A stretch of DNA of 64,000 nt. Origin: Bacteroidales bacterium UBA5429. Lineage in GTDB: Bacteria; Bacteroidota; Bacteroidia; Bacteroidales; WCHB1-69. The stretch's first letter is position 1, and each line of letters begins with the position of its first letter. Below, piece after piece: positions 54,407 through 63,891 of the stretch. The notes under the pieces are model-generated. The model was not told the origin of the DNA, ran no database searches, and worked only from the letters and a program-made list of their open reading frames with translations. The position numbers and the translations under genes are program-made. The stretch lies in the NCBI GenBank assembly GCA_002427605.1, contig DIRT01000019.1:10419-74418 (forward strand). The letters are read 5' to 3'.

Positions 54407-56647
54407 ATGAGCAATACTAAAAAATTCGGAACTTCCGCAGTTTACTTTACCGCTCTTTCAACTATTGTTGGGGCTATTGTTTTTTTACGTTTTGGATATG
54501 CTGTAGGTTCTGTGGGTTTATGGGGAGCATTCATTTTGATTATCATCGGTCATTTGGTGACGATTCCCACGGCATTGGCAATATCTGAACTGGCAACCAA
54601 TAAACGAGTGGAGGGAGGAGGAGAATATTTTATCATTTCCCGTTCATTCGGGCTCAATATCGGTGCAACTTTAGGAATATTGCTCTATTTTTCTCAAACC
54701 ATCAGCGTCGCTTTCTATATTGTAGCTTTCACGGAAGCATTTGATTTTCTGTTCAATTATCTTTACCTCAACTTCAATTTTGTTTTACCCAAGCAGGTAA
54801 TCAGTATTCCCGTCATGCTCTTACTGTCGGTTTTAGTTCTAAAAAAAGGGGCCAATGTAGGCTTGAAAGTATTGTACGTTGCGGGTGCTCTTGTTTTAAT
54901 TGCGCTGCTTATGTTTTTCTTTGGGTCTCCTGTGGATGGTGGAGAAATTGATTATTTCAGTGCCAATGTTTCTTTAAAAAATAGTGGAAATTTATTTTTA
55001 GTTTTCGCCATTATTTTTCCAGCCTTTACGGGAATTACTGCCGGAGTAGGGCTTTCAGGTGATCTGAAAAATCCGGGGAAATCGATTCCTCTCGGTACCA
55101 CTGCTGCAACCTTTACCGGGTTGATTTTATATTTGTTGATTTGTTTAAAATTTGCTAATTCTGCACTACCGGAAGATTTGTTAAATCACCAACTCATCAT
55201 GTCTGATATAGCGATTGGCGGTAAGATTCTCATTCCGCTTGGTTTGGCTGCCTGCACCTTTACGTCGGCGTTAAGTTCCATAATGGTAGGACCGCGAACA
55301 CTGCAAGCGCTGGCTTTGGACGACTCTATTCCGTTTAAAAGTACCAATAAATGGCTGAGTCAAATCCGGAAAAAGGACAATGAACCGGTAAACGCCTCTC
55401 TGGTTACTTGTCTGATAGCACTCATTTTTGTTGCATTCGGAAGTGTCGATTCGGTAGCGCAGATTATCTCTATGTTCTTTTTGGTTACTTACGGTAGTCT
55501 CTGTTTGATCTCCTTTTTACACCACTTTGGTTCTTCTCCTGCGTACAGACCCACATTTAAGTCGAAATGGTATATCTCTTTTGCCGGATTTGTTATTTCA
55601 GTATGGGCTATGTTTCAAATCAGTGTTCTCTACACATTGATAGCCTACACAGCAATAGTGGGATTATATATTTACATGGGACACTATCACAGTGATAGAA
55701 AAGGTTTTTCAGCCATATTTGCCAATACTCTTTTTCAAGTCAACAGAGGCTTGCAAATTTATCTTCAAAATAAGAGAAAGAGAACTCCATCTGATGGACA
55801 AACTGAAACGGAAGAGGATTGGCGTCCCAGTGCTATCTGTATTTCGAGAAACACCTTTAAACGAGACTCTGCACTTAAACTACTCAACTGGATCTCTTAT
55901 AAGTATGGATTTGGTACTTATCTGCACTTGATTGATGGTTATTACTCCAAAAAGACTAATGAACAGGCCAATGAGGCGCTGGAACGCTTGTTGAGCAATC
56001 TGGACACATCCAATCAGGTTTATGTGGATACATTGATTTCTCCATCCACTACATCGGCTATTTCGCAATCGATTCAAACTCCCGGGATTGCGGGTATGGA
56101 GAATAATATGGTGATTTTTGAGTTTATGAAGAGCGAGCCGGAGGATGAATTACACGATATCATAGCTAATTTCCGTATGGTTAATGCGGGAGGATTTGAT
56201 GTTTGTATTTTAGGTACCAGCCGCAAACCTATTTTGTACAAAAACGGGATTCATATTTGGGTGCATCGATTTGATGCTGCAAACACCAATTTAATGATTT
56301 TACTTGGTTTTATTATCATGGGACACCCCAGCTGGAGAAAAGCAAATATCAAAATATTCAATGTTTGTTTAGCACATGAAATGGAAGAAGTAAAAAAACA
56401 AATGCAGGAATTGATCCGGAGCGGAAGGATGCCTATTACTGAAACCAATATTGAAATTATTGAAAGAGATGAATCTGTTTCTGTGAAGGAAATTATCAAC
56501 AATAGATCATTGGATGCCGGAGTAACCATGATAGGTTTCAATGCCAATGCTTTCAGAAAAGAGGGAGATCTTTCTCTATTCGAAGGCTATGGTGAGATTG
56601 GCAATGTTCTCTTTGTACACGCCAACAGCCAAAAAACGATCAGCTAA
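54407..56647 (+). CDS. APC-superfamily transporter resembling cation-chloride cotransporters (SLC12)
   Basis: The 746-residue protein has about 12 membrane segments in the first ~440 residues, starting with FTALSTIVGAIVFLRFGYAVGSVGLWGAF in two parts (the SLC12-type TM1 with its broken helix) and FPAFTGITAGVGLSGDLKNPGKSIPLGT (SLC12-type TM6 to loop). A ~300-residue cytoplasmic C-terminus (from about 450) has alternating strands and helices (DWRPSAICISRNTFKRD, IWVHRFDAANTNLMILLGFIIMGH). This resembles eukaryotic NKCC/KCC tails rather than small amino-acid permeases. Ion coupling cannot be read from sequence. Confidence 0.82.
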   Translation: MSNTKKFGTSAVYFTALSTIVGAIVFLRFGYAVGSVGLWGAFILIIIGHLVTIPTALAISELATNKRVEGGGEYFIISRSFGLNIGATLGILLYFSQTISVAFYIVAFTEAFDFLFNYLYLNFNFVLPKQVISIPVMLLLSVLVLKKGANVGLKVLYVAGALVLIALLMFFFGSPVDGGEIDYFSANVSLKNSGNLFLVFAIIFPAFTGITAGVGLSGDLKNPGKSIPLGTTAATFTGLILYLLICLKFANSALPEDLLNHQLIMSDIAIGGKILIPLGLAACTFTSALSSIMVGPRTLQALALDDSIPFKSTNKWLSQIRKKDNEPVNASLVTCLIALIFVAFGSVDSVAQIISMFFLVTYGSLCLISFLHHFGSSPAYRPTFKSKWYISFAGFVISVWAMFQISVLYTLIAYTAIVGLYIYMGHYHSDRKGFSAIFANTLFQVNRGLQIYLQNKRKRTPSDGQTETEEDWRPSAICISRNTFKRDSALKLLNWISYKYGFGTYLHLIDGYYSKKTNEQANEALERLLSNLDTSNQVYVDTLISPSTTSAISQSIQTPGIAGMENNMVIFEFMKSEPEDELHDIIANFRMVNAGGFDVCILGTSRKPILYKNGIHIWVHRFDAANTNLMILLGFIIMGHPSWRKANIKIFNVCLAHEMEEVKKQMQELIRSGRMPITETNIEIIERDESVSVKEIINNRSLDAGVTMIGFNANAFRKEGDLSLFEGYGEIGNVLFVHANSQKTIS

Positions 56648-56650
56648 ACT

Positions 56651-56850
56651 TGAAGGTAGAAGGTAGAAGGTAGAAGGAATCCAATTGATCACAATTTCTC
56701 CAAAAGGCGTAATATTCTAGAGTGGGGTGATAGATTAGGGTAAAAGGAAAGCCTTGTCTGCCCCCCAATTATTTAAAATACCAAATAAGAAGTATGAAAT
56801 AAGAAGTAAGACATTGCTGTAAAGACGCAATGCTTTGCGTCTCTGATATA
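56651..56850 (+). repeat. Composite intergenic repeat, copy 4 (most complete)
   Basis: GAAGGTA heptamers (56652-56677), box 1 AATTGATCAC (56683-56692), 26 nt, box 2 AGAGTGGGGTGAT (56719-56731), 26 nt, box 3 CTGCCCCCC (56758-56766), the AAATAAGAAG/GAAATAAGAAGTAAGA tail (to ~56810), and a GTAAAGACGC-type hairpin (56819-56847). It lies between convergent genes. Confidence 0.85.
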
Positions 56851-56878
56851 AAACGTCATTCCGAAATACGAAATGGGT

Positions 56879-59086
56879 TTAGTTTCCTACATCTGAGAGA
56901 TACTTAATTCTCATTAGTCGGATCTCTTCCAGCGTATATTCATCTTCTCCCAGTTCATCAAGGCATGCTTGTGGGGAATCGGTTTCAGCTTCAGAAAAAT
57001 ATTCTAATATCTCTTCCTGGTGGTAATACTCCACAGCCTCTTCGATATAGTAGTTGATATCCAGTTTGGCTCCTGAAGCAACAATACTTTCAACCTGTGT
57101 GATGAGTTCATCCATCTCCAATCCCTTGGCATTAGCGATATCCTTAAAGTGTAACTTTCTATCAATCGCTTCAATAATATAGAGTTTGACAGCTCCTTTA
57201 TTGGGTACTGACTTGACTACATAATCCTGAGGTCTTTCAATTTCATTATCCTCAACATATTGTTTGATCAGATCAGCGAAAGGTTTACCATATTTTTGTG
57301 CTTTTCCACTACCTACTCCGGTAATATGAACCATTTCATCAATAGATATGGGGTATTGAATACACATATCCTCCAATGATGGATCCTGGAAGATAATGAA
57401 CGGTGGAATATTTTCTTTTTGAGATATTTTCTTTCTTAAATCTTTAAGGAGAGCGAAGAGCGTTTTATCCATTGCTTCACCCTTAGCCATCATGCCATCT
57501 TCCGAGTCATCATCATCATCGTCATCTCTGTCTTTTGGGGCAGGTTTAGGTACACTGATTGCGTATGGTTTTTCGAGATATTTCAGACCTTTAGGAGAGA
57601 TTTTCAGCAATCCGTAGTTTTCAACATCTTTAAAAATCAATTCCTCAAATATGGCAGTTCGCAGCACGCTTTTCCAAAAAGATTCATCATACTCATCTCC
57701 CTCTCCAAACTGTTTCAATTTGTGATGTTTATATTTAACAATCGAAGTTGATTTGTGTCCGGTTAAGATATCGACAATTTGAGTGTCCTGGAACTGTTCT
57801 TTCACTGTTTGGATCACTTCAATCGCCAATTGGACTTGTTCGGAGGCATTCATTTTAGGTTTTGGATGTAAACAGATATCACAACAGTTACAGTTATCTT
57901 TTTCATATACTTCTCCAAAGTAGTGTAGTAAATGTTTTCTTCTACAAACTGTGGATTCAGCATAAGCTGCAGTTTCAGCCAGAAGTTGTTTCACAATTTC
58001 TTGTTCTGCAACTGCTTTTCTGGTAGAGAATTTTTCTAGTTTATAGAGATCTTTGATGTCGTAGAATGCGATACAAATTCCTTCTCCGTCATCTCTACCG
58101 GACCGACCGGTTTCCTGATAGTATCCTTCCAGGCTTTTGGGCATATCGTAGTGGATTACAAAACGTACATCCGGTTTGTCAATACCCATTCCAAAAGCGA
58201 TGGTAGCTACAATCACTTCACAATCCTCCATCAAAAAGGCATCCTGGTTAGCGACTCTGGTATGGGAGTCTAAGCCGGCATGGTAGGGGAGGGCACGAAT
58301 TTTGTTGGCTTGAAGAAATTCTGCTAACTCTTCCACTTTTTTTCTACTGAGGCAGTAGATAATTCCTGACTTTCCGGAGTGTTGTTTGATGAACTTAATG
58401 ATCTCTTTATCAATATCTTTAGTCTTTTCTCTTACTTCATAATAGAGGTTGGGACGATTAAAGGAGGAGATAAAGAGCTCAGCTTTCTCCATTTTTAAGT
58501 TTTTTTGTATATCGCTTTGTACTTTGGGCGTAGCTGTTGCTGTAAGGGCAATAATAGGTGTTTTTTGGTTAATCACTTCAATAACATCTCTGATTTTTCG
58601 GTATTCCGGTCTAAAATCATGACCCCATTCAGATATACAGTGAGCTTCATCAATTGCAAAGAAGGAGATATTAATATCTTGAAAAAAATCTACATTTTCC
58701 TCTTTCGTCAATGTTTCAGGAGCAACATAGAGTAATTTTGTTTTTCCGGAAAGCAGGTCCTCTTTTACTGCTCTCAGTTCAGCCTTATTCAAAGAGGAGT
58801 TCATGAAGTGGGCGATTCCCAATTCTGTTCCAAAATTTCTAAGTGCATCAACCTGATTTTTCATTAATGCGATTAAGGGTGATATAACAATAGCTGTGCC
58901 ATCAGCCAACAGCGCGGGAAGTTGATAACATAATGACTTTCCGGCACCGGTGGGCATAATTACAAACACATCGGACCCTTTCATTAATGTTTTAATGACT
59001 TTGAGTTGATCTCCTTTAAACTTATCAAATCCAAAAAAACGCTTCAACATTTTATGGATTTCCGCATCAGAGATATTTTGCATCAT
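56879..59086 (-). CDS. recQ: RecQ-family ATP-dependent DNA helicase (long paralogue)
   Basis: The 735-residue helicase has Walker A in MPTGAGKSLCYQLPA, DEAH in FFAIDEAHCISEWGHDFRPEY, and YHAGLDSHTR, FGMGIDKPDVRFVIHYD and QETGRSGRD downstream. The four-Cys zinc site is in CRRKHLLHYFGE...CNCCDIC. The RQC winged helix, then an HRDC domain (~545-625) and a C-terminal helical extension follow. A run of seven aspartates (KDRDDDDDDD) near residue 520, encoded by GAT/GAC repeats, links RQC and HRDC and may be slippage-prone. This is the classical RecQ layout, unlike the shorter copy at 15-17 kb. Confidence 0.96.
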   Translation of the reverse strand: MMQNISDAEIHKMLKRFFGFDKFKGDQLKVIKTLMKGSDVFVIMPTGAGKSLCYQLPALLADGTAIVISPLIALMKNQVDALRNFGTELGIAHFMNSSLNKAELRAVKEDLLSGKTKLLYVAPETLTKEENVDFFQDINISFFAIDEAHCISEWGHDFRPEYRKIRDVIEVINQKTPIIALTATATPKVQSDIQKNLKMEKAELFISSFNRPNLYYEVREKTKDIDKEIIKFIKQHSGKSGIIYCLSRKKVEELAEFLQANKIRALPYHAGLDSHTRVANQDAFLMEDCEVIVATIAFGMGIDKPDVRFVIHYDMPKSLEGYYQETGRSGRDDGEGICIAFYDIKDLYKLEKFSTRKAVAEQEIVKQLLAETAAYAESTVCRRKHLLHYFGEVYEKDNCNCCDICLHPKPKMNASEQVQLAIEVIQTVKEQFQDTQIVDILTGHKSTSIVKYKHHKLKQFGEGDEYDESFWKSVLRTAIFEELIFKDVENYGLLKISPKGLKYLEKPYAISVPKPAPKDRDDDDDDDSEDGMMAKGEAMDKTLFALLKDLRKKISQKENIPPFIIFQDPSLEDMCIQYPISIDEMVHITGVGSGKAQKYGKPFADLIKQYVEDNEIERPQDYVVKSVPNKGAVKLYIIEAIDRKLHFKDIANAKGLEMDELITQVESIVASGAKLDINYYIEEAVEYYHQEEILEYFSEAETDSPQACLDELGEDEYTLEEIRLMRIKYLSDVGN

Positions 59087-59151
59087 ATTTTCAATTATGT
59101 TTTATTTTAAAAAGTTAGTAATGGTCTGTTTTATTTCAGTAATTCATAGAA

Positions 59152-59159
59152 CAAAAATA
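59152..59159 (-). promoter_or_regulatory. -7 box TATTTTTG of the long recQ gene
   Basis: Complement of CAAAAATA, 66 nt before the recQ ATG. Confidence 0.45.
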
Positions 59160-59240
59160 CATAAATTTCAATTCAAATCGGATAAATATTATATTTTCTT
59201 ATTTATTTCACTTAAGTTGTTGTAAATCAATAAGTATAAA

Positions 59241-60206
59241 TTATAAATTTTTATCTTTCTCCAAATATTGTGTCACATATTCCTTCACACTCCTTTCCAA
59301 AGGTCTGAACTGTTTTTTATATCCTATCTTTCTTATTTTCTTCATTTCCGCTTGTGTATAGTATTGATACTGAGATCTTATATCTTCAGGAATATCGATG
59401 TAATTAATCTGAAGTTCCATTCTCAAAGCATTAAAAATAGATTCAACCAACGCATTAAAAGTTCTTCCAAAACCGGTTCCCAGGTTGTAGATTCCACTTT
59501 GGGGTTTGTTATTCAAAAACCAGTAGAGTAAGTGTGTTACATCTTTTACGTATATAAAATCACGAATTTGTTCTCCATGTTGAAATTCTGCTTTATGGGA
59601 TTTGAACAATTGAACTTCACCTTTTTCCTGGATTTGGTGAAAGGCGTGAAAAACGACGGAAGCCATTCTTCCTTTGTGATATTCATTGGGTCCAAATACA
59701 TTGAAGAACTTAAATCCTCCCCACAATGGTGGTGTTTGATGCTGCTTGAGTACCCATTCATCAAATTTTTGCTTTGAAACCCCATAAGGATTGAGGGGTT
59801 GAAGTTTGTAAATTTGCTCCACATCATCACCATAGCCCCATTCTCCATTTCCGTATGTTGCAGCAGAGGAAGCATAAAGGAGTGGGATTCCATATTGAGT
59901 TGCAAAACTCCACATCTGTTGTGAATACTCTAAATTGAGATGGTTAAGCAGGTTCATATCCCTTTCGGTGGTGTCTGTTCTCGCACCCAAATGGATGATC
60001 GCTTTAATCTTTTGTTGCTCTTTAGCAGCCCATTTGAAAAAATCGTTTCGATCAATTTTATCTGTGTATTGCTTATCAATCCAGTTTCTTTTTTTCTTCT
60101 CCGGAGTAAAGTCATCGACTAAAATAATATCGGATAATCCCATACTATTCAGTTTTTGAACCATACAACTGCCAATAAATCCGGCCGCTCCTGTGACTAC
60201 TATCAT
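59241..60206 (-). CDS. hldD: ADP-L-glycero-D-manno-heptose 6-epimerase
   Basis: The 321-residue short-chain dehydrogenase-type epimerase makes the heptose for LPS inner core. The NADP-binding GAAGFIG is at residues 6-12. The catalytic YGVSK lies near residue 138. LLYASSAATYGNG, FFNVFGPNEYHKG and EHGEQIRDFIYVKDV-type (QHGEQIRDFIYVKDV) motifs identify HldD. The start at 60206 (MIVVTGAAG) is used since the -7 box (complement of 60222-60229) lies upstream and inside the longer frame. Its presence implies heptose-containing LPS or another heptosylated glycan. Confidence 0.93.
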   Translation of the reverse strand: MIVVTGAAGFIGSCMVQKLNSMGLSDIILVDDFTPEKKKRNWIDKQYTDKIDRNDFFKWAAKEQQKIKAIIHLGARTDTTERDMNLLNHLNLEYSQQMWSFATQYGIPLLYASSAATYGNGEWGYGDDVEQIYKLQPLNPYGVSKQKFDEWVLKQHQTPPLWGGFKFFNVFGPNEYHKGRMASVVFHAFHQIQEKGEVQLFKSHKAEFQHGEQIRDFIYVKDVTHLLYWFLNNKPQSGIYNLGTGFGRTFNALVESIFNALRMELQINYIDIPEDIRSQYQYYTQAEMKKIRKIGYKKQFRPLERSVKEYVTQYLEKDKNL

Positions 60207-60221
60207 TTTCTCATTTTTTTG

Positions 60222-60229
60222 CAAATATA
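60222..60229 (-). promoter_or_regulatory. -7 box TATATTTG of hldD
   Basis: Complement of CAAATATA, 16 nt before the chosen hldD ATG. Confidence 0.55.
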
Positions 60230-60282
60230 GTAAACTTTTCATTCATTTGTGAGATTTATTTTTATTTTCAACTATTTTTCAA

Positions 60283-60290
60283 TATTTTTG
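60283..60290 (+). promoter_or_regulatory. -7 box TATTTTTG of the outer-membrane barrel gene
   Basis: TAnnTTTG match 15 nt before the ATG at 60306. It excludes the upstream start at 60249. Confidence 0.55.
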
Positions 60291-60305
60291 CAAAAAAAAT
60301 TGAAT

Positions 60306-61253
60306 ATGAAAAAAATAGCATTGTTAACTCTTTTAGGATTTGGCTTTTTGATGGCCTCCGCACAACTAGACACTACCATATACCGACATGGAAATAAAAT
60401 CACTATCCAGGAAAATGAGGATGGATTTAATATTTTTGTAGATAAAGAGGGGGTCGAGAGTAGTGAAGATTCTACTGCGTTGGAGGAGATTATTGACAAA
60501 TATATTGAAGATCTCTATGAGAATGACTCCATTTTTAATGATTCTGATGAAGAAGTAGAACCATTTCAGGGGACTGATGAAATGGAACAATTTTTAAGAC
60601 AGTACAGAAATTTTAGACGTACGGAATATCGGGCACACCTTGCCAGTTTTTCCTTTGGCTTATCCAATTGGATGGCAGATGATGGGGATATCGGAAATAC
60701 CCGTAATGGTCTTTTAAAGTATAACTCTTTCGAGTTTGGATGGATTCCATTTACCCATACGTTCAGACTTTCCGGTAGAGAAAAATCGTATGCTTTTCTG
60801 TTTGCCGGCGGTATGGGATTTCGCTTTCATCGATTTCATGCTGATAAAAATCGTTGCTTTTATGTGATTAATGACAGGGTTTTTCAGAATGAGCCATGGG
60901 GTGATGTGCATTATGATAAAAGTTACATAGCAACCGGATATTTCACTCTTCCGATTGTAGTGGAGTGGCAGAAACCGTTCAAAAAAACATCTTTTTATAT
61001 TCAGGCAGGTGTGGAAACAGGAATCAAAATGTATGGCTTCAGTTTTTACCAATATCGACTTAATGAACCCAAAAGAGATGTGACGTATAAAATTCCGTTG
61101 AGTGCGATTAACCCCATTGCCTGTGATGCGCGTGTATCAATGGGAATTGGTGCTGTTTCAATCTACTTCAGATATGGTTTGATTCCTCTATTCAGAGACG
61201 GAAGAGGAGATCGGGTTAATCCTGTAGCTTTAGGGGTTAATCTTCATTTTTAA
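60306..61253 (+). CDS. Hypothetical outer-membrane beta-barrel protein
   Basis: The 315-residue protein has a signal peptide (MKKIALLTLLGFGFLMASAQ). An acidic segment (~35-100, many Asp/Glu) precedes a barrel with alternating strands (YRAHLASFSFGLSNWM, YAFLFAGGMGFRFHRFH, TSFYIQAGVETGIKMYGF) and the terminal strand VNPVALGVNLHF ending in Phe. This suits a small porin-like or OmpW-type barrel, with no specific family recognised. It is divergent from hldD and 30 nt upstream of metG, so the same transcript may carry both. Confidence 0.75.
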   Translation: MKKIALLTLLGFGFLMASAQLDTTIYRHGNKITIQENEDGFNIFVDKEGVESSEDSTALEEIIDKYIEDLYENDSIFNDSDEEVEPFQGTDEMEQFLRQYRNFRRTEYRAHLASFSFGLSNWMADDGDIGNTRNGLLKYNSFEFGWIPFTHTFRLSGREKSYAFLFAGGMGFRFHRFHADKNRCFYVINDRVFQNEPWGDVHYDKSYIATGYFTLPIVVEWQKPFKKTSFYIQAGVETGIKMYGFSFYQYRLNEPKRDVTYKIPLSAINPIACDARVSMGIGAVSIYFRYGLIPLFRDGRGDRVNPVALGVNLHF

Positions 61254-61283
61254 TTGATTTAATATTCATAGAACAATATATTT

Positions 61284-63326
61284 ATGGCGAAAAGACATCT
61301 CATTACAACAGCTTTACCTTATGCGAATGGACCTATTCATATCGGACACCTGGCCGGAGTCTACATCCCTGCCGATATCTATTGCAGATATTTAAGAGCC
61401 AAAGGGGAAGAGGTTCTGTTTATTGGAGGATCCGATGAACACGGTGTTCCCATTACCATTAAAGCTCGAAATGAAAATAAAACCCCACAACAAATTGTAG
61501 ATCATTACCATCAAATCATTAAGGACTCTTTTGCGGAACTGGGGATTACTTTCGATATCTATTCCAGAACTTCCAATGCGATTCATCATCAGACAGCCAG
61601 TGAGTTTTTTACTACCCTGTATGAGAAAGGATTGTTGATAGAGCAAGTTTCAAATCAGTTTTATGATAACGAAGCAGCACAATTCCTGGCAGATCGCTAT
61701 GTGACAGGAACTTGTCCCCATTGCAATAATGAAAAAGCGTATGGCGACCAGTGTGAAGCTTGCGGTACCAGCTTGAATGCAACCGATTTGATCAACCCGA
61801 AATCCACATTGACAGGCAATGTGCCGGTAATGAAAGAGACCAAACATTGGTATCTGCCATTGGATCAGTACGAAGATTGGCTAAAAGAGTGGATTTTGGT
61901 ACAGCATAAGGAGGATTGGAAAGTGAATGTGTACGGACAATGCAAATCCTGGTTGGAGAGCGGATTACATCCCCGTGCGGTAACCCGTGACTTGGATTGG
62001 GGTGTTAAAGTGCCTTTGGAAAGTGCCGAAGGAAAAGTGCTGTACGTGTGGTTTGATGCGCCGATTGGCTATATTTCCGCTACTAAAGAGTGGTGTAATG
62101 AACATGGAGAGCATTATGAAAAATGGTGGAAAGATCCTGAAACACGCATGATTCATTTTATTGGAAAGGATAATATTGTATTCCATTGTATTATTTTCCC
62201 TTCGATGTTGAAAGCGGAAGGTACCTACAATTTACCTGAAAATGTGCCTGCCAATGAGTTTTTGAATCTTGAAGGGGATAAAATTTCAACATCCCGCAAC
62301 TGGGCTGTGTGGCTGCATGAGTATTTGAGAGATTTTGAAGGAAAACAGGATACATTGAGATATACCTTAACCTCTATTGCTCCTGAAACGAAAGATTCGG
62401 ACTTTACATGGGCAGATTTTCAGTCTAAAAATAACAACGAGTTGTTGGCTATTTTGGGTAATTTTGTGAACAGAACCATTGTGTTGACTCACAAATATTT
62501 TGATGGAATTGTTCCGCCTATCGGCAAATTGACACCGGAAGAGGAGGAAATGGTAGCTAAAATTGCCCAATTCCCATCGATTATCGGAGATTCAATAGAA
62601 AAGTATCGTTTCCGCGAAGCACAGGCTGAATATATGAATCTGGCTCGGTTAGGGAATAAGTACCTGACTGATACCGAGCCCTGGAAGAAGATCAAAGAGG
62701 ATCGGGATGAGGTGGCGAAGATTATCCATTTATCGCTCCAGATTTGCGCTTCTCTGTCTGTGTTAGGAGAACCATTCTTTCCTTTCACGATGCAGAAGCT
62801 GAGAGAGATGTTGCACTTGCCTATAATGCCATGGAATGAGGGCGGTAGAGCTGATTTGTTGAGTGTAGGCGCTGAAATTGGACCCCCCCAATATTTATTT
62901 GAAAAAATAGAAGACGAAATTATTCAAAAACAAGTGGAAAAATTGGAAGCTACAAGGGAAGAAAATCAAGAAACAACTATCGAAGTTGAGCCGGCAAAAG
63001 AGGATATTTCGTATGATCAATTTATGCAGGTTGACTTGCGGGTTTGTAAGATTTTGAAAGCGGAAAAGGTAGCTAAAACCAAGAAACTCTTGAAGTTATG
63101 GGTGGATACCGGTGTGGATCAACGGGAAGTTATTTCAGGTATTGCCGAGTTTTATGAGCCTGAAACTCTGATCGGCAAAGAGGTGTTGATGTTGATCAAT
63201 TTGCAACCTAAAGAGATTAAAGGAGTTTCATCGCATGGTATGTTGCTGCTGGCGGAAAACAGTAAAGGCGAATTGGTTCTGCTGAAACCGGAAAAAGAGA
63301 CCAATCCGGGAGCGCCGGTGAGGTAA
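61284..63326 (+). CDS. metG: Methionyl-tRNA synthetase with C-terminal tRNA-binding domain
   Basis: The 680-residue class I enzyme has the HIGH motif exact at residues 19-22 (PIHIGHL) and the zinc knuckle [18 protein letters not shown] (~145-162). The KMSKS loop reads KISTS ([12 protein letters not shown], near residue 335), a form common in this phylum. The anticodon domain has the tryptophan in [12 protein letters not shown]. The last ~110 residues are an OB-fold EMAP/Trbp111-type domain ([15 protein letters not shown]). Length is typical for the dimeric bacterial enzyme. A repeat array follows directly. Confidence 0.96.
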   Translation: MAKRHLITTALPYANGPIHIGHLAGVYIPADIYCRYLRAKGEEVLFIGGSDEHGVPITIKARNENKTPQQIVDHYHQIIKDSFAELGITFDIYSRTSNAIHHQTASEFFTTLYEKGLLIEQVSNQFYDNEAAQFLADRYVTGTCPHCNNEKAYGDQCEACGTSLNATDLINPKSTLTGNVPVMKETKHWYLPLDQYEDWLKEWILVQHKEDWKVNVYGQCKSWLESGLHPRAVTRDLDWGVKVPLESAEGKVLYVWFDAPIGYISATKEWCNEHGEHYEKWWKDPETRMIHFIGKDNIVFHCIIFPSMLKAEGTYNLPENVPANEFLNLEGDKISTSRNWAVWLHEYLRDFEGKQDTLRYTLTSIAPETKDSDFTWADFQSKNNNELLAILGNFVNRTIVLTHKYFDGIVPPIGKLTPEEEEMVAKIAQFPSIIGDSIEKYRFREAQAEYMNLARLGNKYLTDTEPWKKIKEDRDEVAKIIHLSLQICASLSVLGEPFFPFTMQKLREMLHLPIMPWNEGGRADLLSVGAEIGPPQYLFEKIEDEIIQKQVEKLEATREENQETTIEVEPAKEDISYDQFMQVDLRVCKILKAEKVAKTKKLLKLWVDTGVDQREVISGIAEFYEPETLIGKEVLMLINLQPKEIKGVSSHGMLLLAENSKGELVLLKPEKETNPGAPVR

Positions 63327-63331
63327 TTTTT

Positions 63332-63540
63332 CATAGAGACGCAAAGCATTGCGTCTTTACAATCTCTTACTTCTTATTTCTTATTTGGAAATAAAAATAA
63401 ATGGGGGGCAGCATAGATTTTCCTCTTCAGTTATATCATTTCCCCACTCGTCAATACAATACCTTTTTGAACGTGAGTGATCAATTACGGATTACGAATT
63501 ACGGGGTTACAAGGTAGAAGGTAGAAGGAAGAAGGCGGAA
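63332..63540 (-). repeat. Composite intergenic repeat, copy 5 (reverse orientation)
   Basis: From left: GTAAAGACGC-type hairpin (63332-63360), CTTACTTCTTATTTC tail (63366-63386), box 3 complement GGGGGGCAG (63403-63411), 26 nt, box 2 complement ATTTCCCCACTCG (63438-63450), 26 nt, box 1 complement GTGATCAATT (63477-63486), TTACGAAT octamers (to ~63506), GAAGGTA heptamers and GGCGGAA (63511-63540). Confidence 0.85.
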
Positions 63541-63630
63541 TGATTTTGAATTTCGGAATAAAATTTAGAATGAATTTAAAAATTTTGCAATAACATGATG
63601 TAATTACTTGATATTCAATTGTATCAATTG

Positions 63631-63651
63631 CCACGTCCCTTTAGGGCGTGG
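63631..63651. repeat. CCACG-CCC/GGG-CGTGG hairpin
   Basis: CCACGTCCCT (63631-63640) pairs, with one mismatch, with AGGGCGTGG (63643-63651). A REP-like palindrome immediately before the twin-repeat element. Confidence 0.7.
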
Positions 63652-63674
63652 ATTGGAATAACCCCAAACCACAA

Positions 63675-63848
63675 GGGCTTTAGCCCAAATTTATTATGAT
63701 GTAAGCCTTAGAGGGTTATTTTGATTTTGGAGGGCACATTTGGATCATGAAATTATATATTTAATTATTAGCGTGTTGTAATACACATTTCCTTATTTCA
63801 ATTTTTTTACTTTACATTTAATATTATTGTAAATTTGGGCTAAAGCCC
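63675..63848. repeat. Twin inverted-repeat element (REPIN/MITE-like)
   Basis: GGGCTTTAGCCCAAATTTA (63675-63693) and its exact complement TAAATTTGGGCTAAAGCCC (63830-63848) enclose 136 AT-rich bases with no ORF. Each arm has its own GGGC/GCCC palindrome, as in paired REPs. Confidence 0.75.
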
Positions 63849-63871
63849 GGCATTGTAAAGAGCATCCCCAA

Positions 63872-63891
63872 CCCCTACATAAATGTAGGGG
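63872..63891. repeat. Hairpin CCCCTACAT/ATGTAGGGG
   Basis: A 9-bp perfect stem with a two-base loop. On one strand it ends GTAGGGG, like the GTAG-footed REP modules. 63892-64000 holds AATTTAGA octamers near 63950-63968 and no gene. Confidence 0.7.
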
